Positions 33,947 to 42,306 of a stretch of DNA of 64,000 nt are shown here, in pieces; position 1 is the first letter of the stretch; each line of letters opens with the position of its first letter. The DNA comes from Paenibacillus cremeus (lineage in GTDB: Bacteria; Bacillota; Bacilli; Paenibacillales; NBRC-103111). The stretch is taken from positions 1 through 64,000 of the forward strand of contig NZ_VNJI01000032.1 of assembly GCF_007786445.1 (NCBI RefSeq), read 5' to 3'. Both the position numbers and the translations under genes were made by a program. The notes beneath the pieces were generated by a model that searched no databases, had not been told where the DNA came from, and saw only the letters and a program-made list of their open reading frames with translations.

Positions 33947-35545
33947 TCAACCGTGCAGTCCCCCCTCAAACCGTGGACGAGGCCGATACGGCCCGATGGG
34001 GAGCTGAATCAGCGCGGTCATCCCTTCAGCTTCCAGAGAATACAGCGCATCTATCGTCGATACTTCATAGCCCAGCAGAGGATGAACCCCAAAGCCCAGC
34101 GCACAGGCAGCCAAAATCAAGCGTTGAACCAGCATGCCGGCCTCCATCTGCTGAATGCGGTAACCACGGTAACCGAGCGCTCCGATCAGGTGATCCTTAG
34201 GCCCAACCACGTGCAGGCACAATGGAACCTGGTACAAATTCACATTGTCCAGCGACATCCCGCTTTGCAGCCAGCCCCGCTGATCACCGGGTCGTACAGG
34301 GTGAAGCCCATGCTGTGAGGCATCATACCGGTATGCCCCATCGGGTATGCCGTCCACCCCGTAAAAGCACCCGTAAACCGTCACCCTCTCTTCTCCATCC
34401 AAATCATTCGTATAAGCGAATGAAGCAGCCGCTTCATTCAGAAGAGACGCAGCCTGCGCCACCGTTACTTTTCGCGCGATAAAGTCCATCCCTGGAGAGT
34501 AGCGCCTCCGGCTCGCTTCCAGCAAATCATACGCTAGCCGCTCCACCTGCGGCAGCTGTACCACGCCTTGCCCTTTCAACGCTCTGCGTTTGTCCGCCTC
34601 CTTCAACCCTCTCCAGCGAAAAGCGGCCGAATCCTTCAGCGCCGACGCTTCATTGATCCGGACCAGCATTGGGCTTTCGATGACTTTTCGGGATCGGATG
34701 TACTGCTCATACCGAACGTTCGGCAGCTCCCGGCAAAGCTGAGCGCAGGTGCAGCGTTCCTTTGGCTCAGCCCCTTTTAAAACCCACTCGTCAACGGACT
34801 TGATCGACAACGGAATCACAGCGAATGCACTTTCCTCCTGCTCACTCACTCCCAGCAAATGATTCACCGCTTGATCGAGAAACTCGAAGTAAACCCCAGC
34901 CTTAAAACCAAACCGTTTGGCCACCTCGAGCAACTGCCCCATGAGCACGCCGGTATCGAGCCCCTGCAGTCGGTAGCCGAAATAATGGTATTTGAAAAAA
35001 TTTTTCCAATACACGGTCGTCACCAAAACTGCGCCAAAGCACTCCGAAATACTGCACCTTTGCCCCAGCGCCTTTTCTAAATACGCGTCAAAATTGCCTT
35101 CCCGCAGCACAACCAGTCGATGATGGGCCGCATCATAGTGATAAATCCCTTCGGCCAGCCCCTTCACCTTCAGATACATGTACAGCTCACTCGGATACAA
35201 GCCGCCGCCGGAAGGCACCAGCCTGCGGATCGACTGCATCACAGCAACCGGGCTTTCCTCGGAAGACGCATCGTCCGTATCCGTCTCGTAAGCCATTTGA
35301 CTCACCTGCGCCAGTCCAAACACATACCACAAAAAATGGCTGATCGCCGTCACATCGACCTCATCCTCAACCGCTCGCTCCGTTAAGGTCAACGGAATTT
35401 CCGATGGCAGCTTCACTGCGGGCACACCGCGATACAGCTTGTAAGGCAGCGGCGCGTCCGCCCAATCCACCTCCCAGTCCACCGGTCTGTATTCGTCGAT
35501 TTCATGATGGAGATGCCGCACAAATTGCTCCAGATTTTGGCTCAC
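33947..35545 (-). CDS. SagB-type dehydrogenase (TOMM azoline oxidase)
   Basis: Flavin-dependent dehydrogenase of 532 residues with two nitroreductase-like halves. The first half has HFLWYVFGLAQVSQM, PSGGGLYPSELYMYLKV and GIYHYDAAHHRLVVL. The second has YRYDASQHGLHPVRPGD and LILAACALGFGVHPLLGYE. In TOMM biosynthesis SagB/McbC enzymes oxidise azolines to thiazoles and oxazoles. The start is GTG with GGAAGGTG upstream. It is the last gene of the bacteriocin operon, separated from ycaO by 119 bases carrying a tandem repeat. Confidence 0.88.
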   Translation of the reverse strand: MSQNLEQFVRHLHHEIDEYRPVDWEVDWADAPLPYKLYRGVPAVKLPSEIPLTLTERAVEDEVDVTAISHFLWYVFGLAQVSQMAYETDTDDASSEESPVAVMQSIRRLVPSGGGLYPSELYMYLKVKGLAEGIYHYDAAHHRLVVLREGNFDAYLEKALGQRCSISECFGAVLVTTVYWKNFFKYHYFGYRLQGLDTGVLMGQLLEVAKRFGFKAGVYFEFLDQAVNHLLGVSEQEESAFAVIPLSIKSVDEWVLKGAEPKERCTCAQLCRELPNVRYEQYIRSRKVIESPMLVRINEASALKDSAAFRWRGLKEADKRRALKGQGVVQLPQVERLAYDLLEASRRRYSPGMDFIARKVTVAQAASLLNEAAASFAYTNDLDGEERVTVYGCFYGVDGIPDGAYRYDASQHGLHPVRPGDQRGWLQSGMSLDNVNLYQVPLCLHVVGPKDHLIGALGYRGYRIQQMEAGMLVQRLILAACALGFGVHPLLGYEVSTIDALYSLEAEGMTALIQLPIGPYRPRPRFEGGLHG

Positions 35546-35562
35546 GCTTCACCTTCCCTTCC

Positions 35563-35648
35563 TGTTGCAGCTGTTAAAGGGATTCTTCCTTTAATAGTTG
35601 TCAACTGTTGCAGCTGTTAAAGAGATTCTGCCTTTAACAGTTGTCAAC
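35563..35648. repeat. Tandem 43-bp duplication with hairpins between ycaO and sagB
   Basis: Two adjacent 43-bp units (35563-35605 and 35606-35648) differ at four positions or so, and a partial third copy follows. Each unit holds CTGTTAAAG and its inverse CTTTAACAG (CTTTAATAG in one copy) separated by eight to nine bases, so each forms a hairpin in the polycistronic RNA. No reading frame uses the region. Confidence 0.85.
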
Positions 35649-35664
35649 CTTTGCAACTGTTGCT

Positions 35665-37620
35665 TTATGGAAACGGATGCGGGTGCGGATTCAGCTGCTT
35701 CAACGTCAGCGGCTTCTTGGTGTACCCCAGCTGCTGCGGCACTCGGAGCACACGCTCCAGCCCGGTCAATCGGGTCAAGTGATGCCCGAAGGTCATTGGC
35801 AGCATGCCCGGGATAAGCACCTTCACACAATGCAGCCCATTGCGCTGCAGCTCCGGCGTTGTTTGGTTCACGACGATGATATCCAGCCCGAGACGCTGAA
35901 AAGATGCAACAATCCCTTGGAGATCCTCGGTCAAATCCGTATGCCTTGGGTGAGGCTTGAAGGCTTCGCCGAACGTTTGCGTCCGGCTGCGGTTCTCGAG
36001 CAAAAAGTGCAGCCGCTCTTCCGCCTGCGGCAGCCCGTAGAGCATCGAATGGTGCTCCATCGACTGCACGAGATACGGATCCCGGAGCATCCGGAGAGAA
36101 ACATCCTTGCTGCTTTCAAACTTCTCATCCATCGACAGCGCCATGCCGGCCAGCTCGTAGATCGCGCTTTTCAGCGCTTTGACCGGATCCAGGTGTGCCC
36201 CTGCGGCACAGATGAGATTCATGCCGCGCGGCTTGCGGTTTTTCGCGATCGCCCATAAGCTGGGGATGCCATGCTCCATCGTGGAGTTAAACACATGCAG
36301 ATCAAAGCCGGTGACGGTCTCCATCCGGTCGATTAGAAGCTGCAGCTCCTGGTCATCCGCTGAGCGGCAATCGAGCCTTGGAAGGCGAAGCTGCGCATAC
36401 CAAGTCATCAAAAACGAGTCGCGCTCCACCACCTCCATAATGCCGTGGAAAATCGCCTCCACCAGACTTCCGCCTAAAGCGCAGCCGTTGGATGTCTCAT
36501 ACACATACCCGCTGCCAAAGCCCAGACTATAATAGGCCAGCAGCTCCGGCACCAGAATGGACCGCTCTTGCACCAGCGAATAGCCCCATACCCAATCCAA
36601 CGAAGCATCGGGGTCAAACGGCTTATAAGGAAAATTAGTCATTGCATAATGCTCTCTCGCGTGAACACCGGCCGCCAGCGGATTCAGCGCGTAATCGGCG
36701 AGTCGACTGTAGCTGTCATGGACGGCTGAGCGCTTGCCGCGTGGTGACAGACCGCAATAGCGCTCCAAGCCTTCAAGAATCGCGGTTTGCAAGCTATCCG
36801 TATAGGTGTGCGTCCTGCCCGCAGTTCCCTCGTCTCCAATCATTAGCGGCAGATTGACGCTGACATCGGCGAACGGCGAGGTGAGATCCGTCATTTTCCC
36901 ATTGAGGAAGCCGGTGCGAAAATCCAAATAATCGCGAGCCAGCACAGGCTTCAGCTCCTCCATGGAACGCGTTCGGAAGCTGTCAGGGCTGAGCTTTGGA
37001 CTAGCCTTGAGCTCAATACGGGCCGCAGACGCTGAGTCTTCGGGCAAGCTGCTGCACACCGGACATAGCGGATTAGGCAAAAAAGCATGCCGCGACGTCC
37101 GCAGCGACTTCAGATCAACCAGCAGCATTCGGCCTTCCAAGCGGCTCGGCTGGCCGGACAGAAGCCGTTGAACCTCCTCCAGCAGCAGCTGTGCCGTCTG
37201 CCGAAGGCCGGCAACAGACGCCCACGGATCGCGCGGTTTGCCGCCATGCTCCGCGAGCCGCTCATGAAGCATGTGCATTTCCGGCCGGTTGCTCCCTGCC
37301 ATGAGGAACCGCAGATCGGCGCAGACGGAGCACCCTTGCACACCTGCGCGCACAAGCGGCCCGATCACAGCTTCGCCAAAGGTGGCGAATGCCCGAAGCC
37401 AGGGAATGCCCGAAGCTTGAAAGGTTTGCTCCGCCTGCGCATGGATCGAAGGCTGCCAGGCATCATGCAGCACTAGAGCCAAGGCCGCTTCGCCTAGCCC
37501 TGCCTCGTTCGGTTGGCCTAGCCGAACCACACGGCAAGCGGAGCCCAGCTCCTGTTCCAGCTCGCGGGCAACGATATCCGCTAACACCCCTTCACCGATC
37601 ACAGCGATAACAGGCTTCAC
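35665..37620 (-). CDS. YcaO cyclodehydratase with fused leader-binding domain
   Basis: A 651-residue protein. The N-terminal 190 residues resemble a ThiF/E1-like domain and carry two zinc-type pairs, CSVC (97-100) and CPVC (186-189). The YcaO domain follows, with the ATP/Mg block SLVEAIFHGIMEVVERDSF near residue 380. The C-terminus ends PHPHPFP, the proline-rich end typical of TOMM YcaO enzymes. It should use ATP to cyclise Cys (and Ser/Thr) of the precursor to azolines. Its start overlaps the stop of the upstream ThiF-like gene by ATGA. Confidence 0.9.
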   Translation of the reverse strand: MKPVIAVIGEGVLADIVARELEQELGSACRVVRLGQPNEAGLGEAALALVLHDAWQPSIHAQAEQTFQASGIPWLRAFATFGEAVIGPLVRAGVQGCSVCADLRFLMAGSNRPEMHMLHERLAEHGGKPRDPWASVAGLRQTAQLLLEEVQRLLSGQPSRLEGRMLLVDLKSLRTSRHAFLPNPLCPVCSSLPEDSASAARIELKASPKLSPDSFRTRSMEELKPVLARDYLDFRTGFLNGKMTDLTSPFADVSVNLPLMIGDEGTAGRTHTYTDSLQTAILEGLERYCGLSPRGKRSAVHDSYSRLADYALNPLAAGVHAREHYAMTNFPYKPFDPDASLDWVWGYSLVQERSILVPELLAYYSLGFGSGYVYETSNGCALGGSLVEAIFHGIMEVVERDSFLMTWYAQLRLPRLDCRSADDQELQLLIDRMETVTGFDLHVFNSTMEHGIPSLWAIAKNRKPRGMNLICAAGAHLDPVKALKSAIYELAGMALSMDEKFESSKDVSLRMLRDPYLVQSMEHHSMLYGLPQAEERLHFLLENRSRTQTFGEAFKPHPRHTDLTEDLQGIVASFQRLGLDIIVVNQTTPELQRNGLHCVKVLIPGMLPMTFGHHLTRLTGLERVLRVPQQLGYTKKPLTLKQLNPHPHPFP

Positions 37621-39548
37621 GGCGACACCTCCTCCCGCAGCAGCACGCCCGCGACTTCCAGCGCAGGGTTCTGCTGATCGCTCAAGAAAGGCTCCAGTGC
37701 CAGCCGGACTACGTTTAGCTGCCGACCGTTACGGTCTAATATCTGCAATGCTTGCTTGAGGATCTCCTCGTGTGGAACCGCACACGTAGGAATATCAATG
37801 TGAAGCGGCGAGACCCTCCGCACAGCAACCTCCGTTAGACCAGCCCCTCCTACTTGATTTTGCGCACATAGCAGCGCTTCCTGAAGCGCCCTTCGCATGG
37901 CCAGCGTGAGATTCAAATCGACGGCTACATGCCATTGTCCACCCGCTTCCACCCACACCGCCGGGAAGCCAAGCACATCTTCGCCAAGCCCCAGCTGCGG
38001 TGGTCCTTGCAAGGTGGTAAGCGACTTCAAATAAAACCGGCAGCGCTCATCCGCCACTGGATTCAGCTGAATTGGCGTGATCGTCGTTTTCCTGCCTGAA
38101 GTAGACGAGCGCTGAACCAGCTTTTCGTCTAAACATTGCTGCAGTCCCCGGCAAACGCCTTCCGCAAGCGTGCCGCCGGCCCCAATGCCTAAACGCGCGC
38201 CCGAAGGTTTACGCTCCTGAATCAGAGGCCTCGCCAACAGTGCTACATACTGCTCGAGCCCCACTAGTCCGGCTTCTCTTCGAGCCTCTTCATGCGTAAG
38301 CCCGGAGCAGATGCGATCCGGCAGCACCTTTGCCGGCCCCATAGAGCGCGGATTCACCGTCTGCACACGACATTGTGCGAGCGGCAACTGCAGCAGCTCC
38401 CCCTCCTCCCAGACATGAAAAATGCCGGTTTCCGCCGAGGTCAGCCGTTCAAAGAAGGGAAGCAGCGACTCTTGCTCGGCAGTAGGCACACCTATGCTTC
38501 GTTCCAGTACCGTATGCGCATCAAACGGTTCCTCAACCTGAGCATGCCCGCATACGAGCGGATGAGGCAGGAACGTATACCAATTGCTTTCCAGCGTCTC
38601 CAGATTCAGCAGGAACACCGAATGCTTTCGTTCCGGATCCGGCGTGCCTGTCACACTTTTGAACAGCTCAAAAACGATCCCGTTCGCAAGCAGCGCGCCC
38701 GCAGTGCTAGAAAACGAGTGCAGCTGCGGGTCTTTGCGCACCGCCGTCTCATGGATGCGGCGCCACGCCGAGTCCCACGCTTGCTCTCCATCGGGCTGGA
38801 CGAGTGGTCCTGCGACTCCCGTTTGGTGGGCAACCACCGAAGGAATGAACCGCTTGTTCGCTTCGCGGCAGGCCGCTTCAATCGCACGCAATTCGTCCAA
38901 ATTCCCCTCTTGCGACACATACAAAACCGAATCATACGGCTGAATTGCCTTATGCCACGCGCCTGCTCCACTGAAGCCAAGTTCCTTTATGTACACCCTC
39001 GGATCATGCACCTGCGCATGGGCTTCCAGCGCCTTCAGCCTATCCCGATTCGTCGGCGCCTCACCGGTCAGCAGGAAATCAAAGCACGGCAGTCCCGATT
39101 CCAGCAGCGCCGACGCCAAGGAAACGAAAAAAGGCCCCGAACCGACCGCCAGCACCCTCGCCTGTCGATAGTGCTCAAACCGGTTTGCGCCTGATCCGCC
39201 ATGATGATCGAGAAACTCAATCTGTGATGCATACCTCTCCACGATTCCCGCTGGCAGCTGATGAGGCGGCTCACCGCTAACATCCCGTAAAAATCCGTTC
39301 TGATGCAGCACCGCAGCAATATCGAACACCCTAGTTCGGAAGGGCTCCGGCAGTCCGTCCGTCAATTCACCTAGCGTGTGCGCCCCCGTAAATACCGGGA
39401 TCAGCTTCTCAATCCATTGGTCAATTGCATCGCCTTCCATTTTGAACGAGCCTCGATTGTTGCGAAAAAACACCTCGCCCTTCGGGTCCGGAACAACGAA
39501 CGTATCCCCATTCAATTTTGGACGCATCGTATCCTTCAGTGTAGCCAT
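37617..39548 (-). CDS. ThiF-like thiazole-bacteriocin maturation protein
   Basis: A 643-residue protein of the kind called putative thiazole-containing bacteriocin maturation protein (TIGR03693 type). It starts with a short winged-helix-like region that probably binds the precursor leader (PKGEVFFRNNRGSFKMEG). A Rossmann-like segment follows near residue 130 (QARVLAVGSGPFFVSLASALLES). Classical E1 catalytic residues are not obvious, which agrees with a scaffolding role presenting the peptide to YcaO. GGGGGAG precedes the ATG. It follows the precursor gene by 157 bases with a hairpin in between. Confidence 0.83.
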   Translation of the reverse strand: MATLKDTMRPKLNGDTFVVPDPKGEVFFRNNRGSFKMEGDAIDQWIEKLIPVFTGAHTLGELTDGLPEPFRTRVFDIAAVLHQNGFLRDVSGEPPHQLPAGIVERYASQIEFLDHHGGSGANRFEHYRQARVLAVGSGPFFVSLASALLESGLPCFDFLLTGEAPTNRDRLKALEAHAQVHDPRVYIKELGFSGAGAWHKAIQPYDSVLYVSQEGNLDELRAIEAACREANKRFIPSVVAHQTGVAGPLVQPDGEQAWDSAWRRIHETAVRKDPQLHSFSSTAGALLANGIVFELFKSVTGTPDPERKHSVFLLNLETLESNWYTFLPHPLVCGHAQVEEPFDAHTVLERSIGVPTAEQESLLPFFERLTSAETGIFHVWEEGELLQLPLAQCRVQTVNPRSMGPAKVLPDRICSGLTHEEARREAGLVGLEQYVALLARPLIQERKPSGARLGIGAGGTLAEGVCRGLQQCLDEKLVQRSSTSGRKTTITPIQLNPVADERCRFYLKSLTTLQGPPQLGLGEDVLGFPAVWVEAGGQWHVAVDLNLTLAMRRALQEALLCAQNQVGGAGLTEVAVRRVSPLHIDIPTCAVPHEEILKQALQILDRNGRQLNVVRLALEPFLSDQQNPALEVAGVLLREEVSP

Positions 39549-39645
39549 TTCACTCCCCCTAAAAGGACATTTCGTAGAAACGGTTCACTGTTATCTTATG
39601 TACTGGGCTTTGTCCCTCTTGCCTACTTATTTTGGATGGAGCACG

Positions 39646-39683
39646 GCCCCTGCTGCCCGACTGGAAATCGAAGCGGCAGGGGC
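39646..39683. other. Hairpin between precursor and maturation genes
   Basis: GCCCCTGC (39646-39653) pairs with GCAGGGGC (39676-39683). The T run is on the plus-strand side (39684-39688), so on the minus strand, the sense of the operon, it is a stable hairpin without a U tract. It could stabilise the precursor mRNA or lower readthrough into the enzyme genes. Confidence 0.65.
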
Positions 39684-39705
39684 TTTTTCTCCTAACGCTT
39701 ACGAC

Positions 39706-39969
39706 TTAGAAGCAACGGAAGCAGTTAAAGCAGCGGAAGCACTGGAAGAAGCAAGTAAAGCAGTTCACACAACGGAAACAACGGAATCCGCAGCCACCAC
39801 AATGCCCACAACCGCCGCAATGCCCACAGCCGCCGTGTCCACCACAATGTCCTCCGCCATGACCGCATTGACGCGCATCATAAGGAGCTTGATTTTGAGA
39901 AGGGACTACTTCACCTGCCTTAAAGTCGGAAACATTCAGTTTCTGTAACTCATTTTTAAACTCATTCAT
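39706..39969 (-). CDS. Heterocycloanthracin/sonorensin-type bacteriocin precursor
   Basis: An 87-residue ribosomal peptide precursor. The leader is about 34 residues (MNEFKNELQKLNVSDFKAGE at its start, then QAPYDARQ), matching the leader style of Bacillus heterocycloanthracins. The core has 15 cysteines: a Gly/His/Cys part (Cys 35, 42, 48, 51, 54, 57, 60) and a C-terminal Phe/Arg/Asn part with Cys at nearly every third residue (64, 67, 70, 73, 77, 80, 83, 86) ending FRCF. The Cys would become thiazoles. ATG 39969 has GGAGG eight bases before it; longer frames to 40110 have no RBS. First gene of the operon. Confidence 0.9.
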   Translation of the reverse strand: MNEFKNELQKLNVSDFKAGEVVPSQNQAPYDARQCGHGGGHCGGHGGCGHCGGCGHCGGCGFRCFRCVNCFTCFFQCFRCFNCFRCF

Positions 39970-40219
39970 TTGTAAAACCTCCGTATTTTTGTTTGGGAAT
40001 AACGCAGGAGATGCGGGACTGGCAAGCAGGACATCCGATCGATCGCGAACCGGTGATCCGTTGTCTATGAGCGACTGCTCTGACCCTCCTCGACAGCACA
40101 TACTATACAATTATGATTTATCCTCCGCGGGTGTTCCGGTTCACAAGCGCCCAGATTGGGCAGCTTTGTCTTTCTTTTGGCGACGATTGGTTGTAAAGTA
40201 AGGGAAGAGGTGACGCCCC

Positions 40220-40831
40220 ATGCGGAAGCTGTTATTCGGCACTAGAAATCAAACCCGATTTGCGTTTATAAAAGAAATCGTCAGCGACCTTCCGATCGAG
40301 CTCGTCAGTCTGGCAGAGCAGGGAATCGAGCTGCATGTCCTGGAGGAAGGGAACGATCCGCTGCAAAATGCCCTCGGAAAAGCATTTGCTTACCATCAAG
40401 CGTCCGGTATGCCTACGATGTCGATCGATGCCGGTCTTTACATCGAGAAGTTCCCAGACGACAAACAGCCCGGCGTATACGTGAAACGAATTTATCCGGA
40501 CCGCAGAGATGCCGGCGAGGAAGAAATGCTGGCGCACTACATCGAAGAGCTGAACCGCTGCGGCGGTGAGAGCAAAGGCTACTGGAATCAGGGGCTGGCG
40601 TTGGTGCTGTCGGAGAGCGAAATCCTATTTACGACCTATAAAAGAGAGACCCTGTTTACCTCGAAGCGAAGCCTCGAGATGTCGCCGGGGGAGCCGCTCA
40701 ATTCGATCCAGATCGATCCGCGAACGGGCAATTATGTGTCCCAGCTGACACTCGAGGAGAAGAAAGCATCCCAGGAGCAGATGGTGAAGCACATCCATCA
40801 ATTCCTTGCTCAGCACTTGGGTACGATTTAA
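40220..40831 (+). CDS. RdgB/HAM1-like non-canonical purine NTP pyrophosphatase
   Basis: A 203-residue protein with the HAM1/RdgB start KLLFGTRNQTRFAFIKEI and the acidic region SIDAGLYIEKFPDDKQPGVYVKR corresponding to the DDSGL..PGVYSAR motif of the family. The expected role is hydrolysis of ITP/XTP to monophosphates to keep them out of DNA. The motif is divergent (SIDAGL for DDSGL), so a different nucleotide or a housekeeping paralogue elsewhere is possible. GAGGTG precedes the ATG. Divergent from the bacteriocin operon. Confidence 0.78.
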   Translation: MRKLLFGTRNQTRFAFIKEIVSDLPIELVSLAEQGIELHVLEEGNDPLQNALGKAFAYHQASGMPTMSIDAGLYIEKFPDDKQPGVYVKRIYPDRRDAGEEEMLAHYIEELNRCGGESKGYWNQGLALVLSESEILFTTYKRETLFTSKRSLEMSPGEPLNSIQIDPRTGNYVSQLTLEEKKASQEQMVKHIHQFLAQHLGTI

Positions 40832-40845
40832 ACCAACACAACGTC

Positions 40846-40885
40846 AAAAAAAGGCCGCCCCTCATCTCTGAATGAAGGACGGCCT
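40846..40885. terminator. Terminator between convergent genes
   Basis: A 14-bp stem with two mismatches (AGGCCGCCCCTCAT with ATGAAGGACGGCCT) has seven U residues on the minus side and a weak T-rich end on the plus side. It serves mainly the minus-strand binding-protein gene ending at 40917. Confidence 0.85.
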
Positions 40886-40916
40886 AGTTCTTGTTTACCG
40901 AAGGATTTGCTCTCGT

Positions 40917-42266
40917 TTACTTCTTCTTCTCTTCCTCGACGTTCTTGATAACGCGTTCCTGCGCATCTTTGAGCGCGGTGTTCACGTCCTTTTTGCCCAG
41001 CGCCATATTCTTCTGCTCATCGCGGATAATACTCGACGCCTTGGAGCCGTAGATCGACGATTTTTGTGCTGGCGTTTGCTTGGTTAAGAAAATGTTTTGC
41101 ACCTTTTTGCCGTTGTAGCTGGAGAAATTTTTCGCATAGTTGGCTTGGATCGCCTTATCAGGAATGGCACTGATGCGACCGTTAGCGCTGACAATCATTT
41201 GCGTTTCTTTGGAGACGGTCTCGAGCAGCACCTTGAATGCTTCTTCCTTATGCTTACTCGTCTTCGAAATAAAGGTCATATGCGAGTCCACGGTACGCCC
41301 ATTGCCCAGCTTATCCTGGAAGTTCGGCAGCGCCGCAATATCCCAGTTCGTGAAGCCTCCCTTGGCAGCCTCCTCCAGCGGAGCGGCAGCATCATTCGAC
41401 CATTCCAGGAACATCGCTACGTTCTGATCCTTCAGGAAGCCGTTGCGGCCCCAGTTGAACTTGTCGCCCGGACCGATTTGGCCTGGTATGTCATACACCT
41501 GCTTCATGAAGTCGAATACGCGCTTGTATTCCGGCAGATCGAGCGTCGGCTTATCATTGGCCAGAACGGCCGGAACTCCTAATTGCCCGGCGATCGTATC
41601 GGCATAGTTCGGTTCAAAGCCGATATACTGAATCCCGTTCTCGGTGCGGTTGATTTTCTTCGCAATCGGCAGAATATCCTCAAAGCTCATAATATCCTTC
41701 GGATACGGAAGACCGAATTTATCAAAAATATCCTTGTTGTAAAGCATCATCCCGTAGTTCAGGGAAAACGGAATCGAGTACAGCTCGCCTTTATCGCCCG
41801 CCTGGCGGATACGCTCCATAATCGGCTGATCGTAAATGGACAAGTCCACATTATATTTTTTCACGTACTCATTCAAGTCCTGCATAACATCCAACTGCTT
41901 CAATAAAGCGAAGTAGCCGTTGCTGGCAAAAATAAGGTCCGGCGTATTGCCTGCCGCAACGAGGTCTTCCAGTTCTTGACCTTGGGTCGGCTTAATGTAC
42001 TGCAGCGTAATGTTCGGGTACTTCTTCTTCACCGGCTCAACAAAATATTTTTGGAAATCGCTTTCCGTAAAGCCGACACTCTTGTGGTTGGTAATGGTTA
42101 ACGTAACCGGCTCGTTCGATGCTGGCGGAGGAGTTGCCTTGGTTTCTTCCGCTTTGGGCGCTTCTTTCGGTGCCGCTCCCTGAGTTCCTTGCCCGCTGCT
42201 GCATGCTGTAAGTGAAGCTAATACCAACGCTGACGCCAAAATCGAGATCCCTGTTTTCTTTAGCAT
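40917..42266 (-). CDS. Orphan sugar ABC solute-binding lipoprotein
   Basis: Extracellular binding protein of 449 residues, family 1 type. The lipobox is LASLTAC, followed by a Gly/Ala/Pro/Lys linker. Downstream motifs such as LYSIPFSLNYGMMLYNKDIF are typical of sugar-binding proteins. AAGGGG precedes the ATG. It follows the LacI gene by 40 bases and is probably co-transcribed, but no permease or ATPase gene is adjacent on either side. With the amylase upstream, a maltodextrin-type ligand is plausible, not shown. It may feed permeases encoded elsewhere or act as a sensor partner. Confidence 0.87.
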   Translation of the reverse strand: MLKKTGISILASALVLASLTACSSGQGTQGAAPKEAPKAEETKATPPPASNEPVTLTITNHKSVGFTESDFQKYFVEPVKKKYPNITLQYIKPTQGQELEDLVAAGNTPDLIFASNGYFALLKQLDVMQDLNEYVKKYNVDLSIYDQPIMERIRQAGDKGELYSIPFSLNYGMMLYNKDIFDKFGLPYPKDIMSFEDILPIAKKINRTENGIQYIGFEPNYADTIAGQLGVPAVLANDKPTLDLPEYKRVFDFMKQVYDIPGQIGPGDKFNWGRNGFLKDQNVAMFLEWSNDAAAPLEEAAKGGFTNWDIAALPNFQDKLGNGRTVDSHMTFISKTSKHKEEAFKVLLETVSKETQMIVSANGRISAIPDKAIQANYAKNFSSYNGKKVQNIFLTKQTPAQKSSIYGSKASSIIRDEQKNMALGKKDVNTALKDAQERVIKNVEEEKKK

Positions 42267-42306
42267 TGTACCTTACCCCTTTGTCATGTGATTAGAAAAT
42301 GAATGA

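Noticed and set aside
39376-39948. A 190-residue plus-strand reading frame rich in Ala, Thr and Glu opposite the bacteriocin precursor.
   Set aside because: Its composition is the antisense of the Cys-codon repeats and of the ThiF-like gene start, and it has no convincing RBS. The minus-strand genes explain the region.
39970-40110. A longer precursor starting at 40110.
   Set aside because: The added 47 residues have no RBS and do not resemble any leader; ATG 39969 has GGAGG and a family-like leader.
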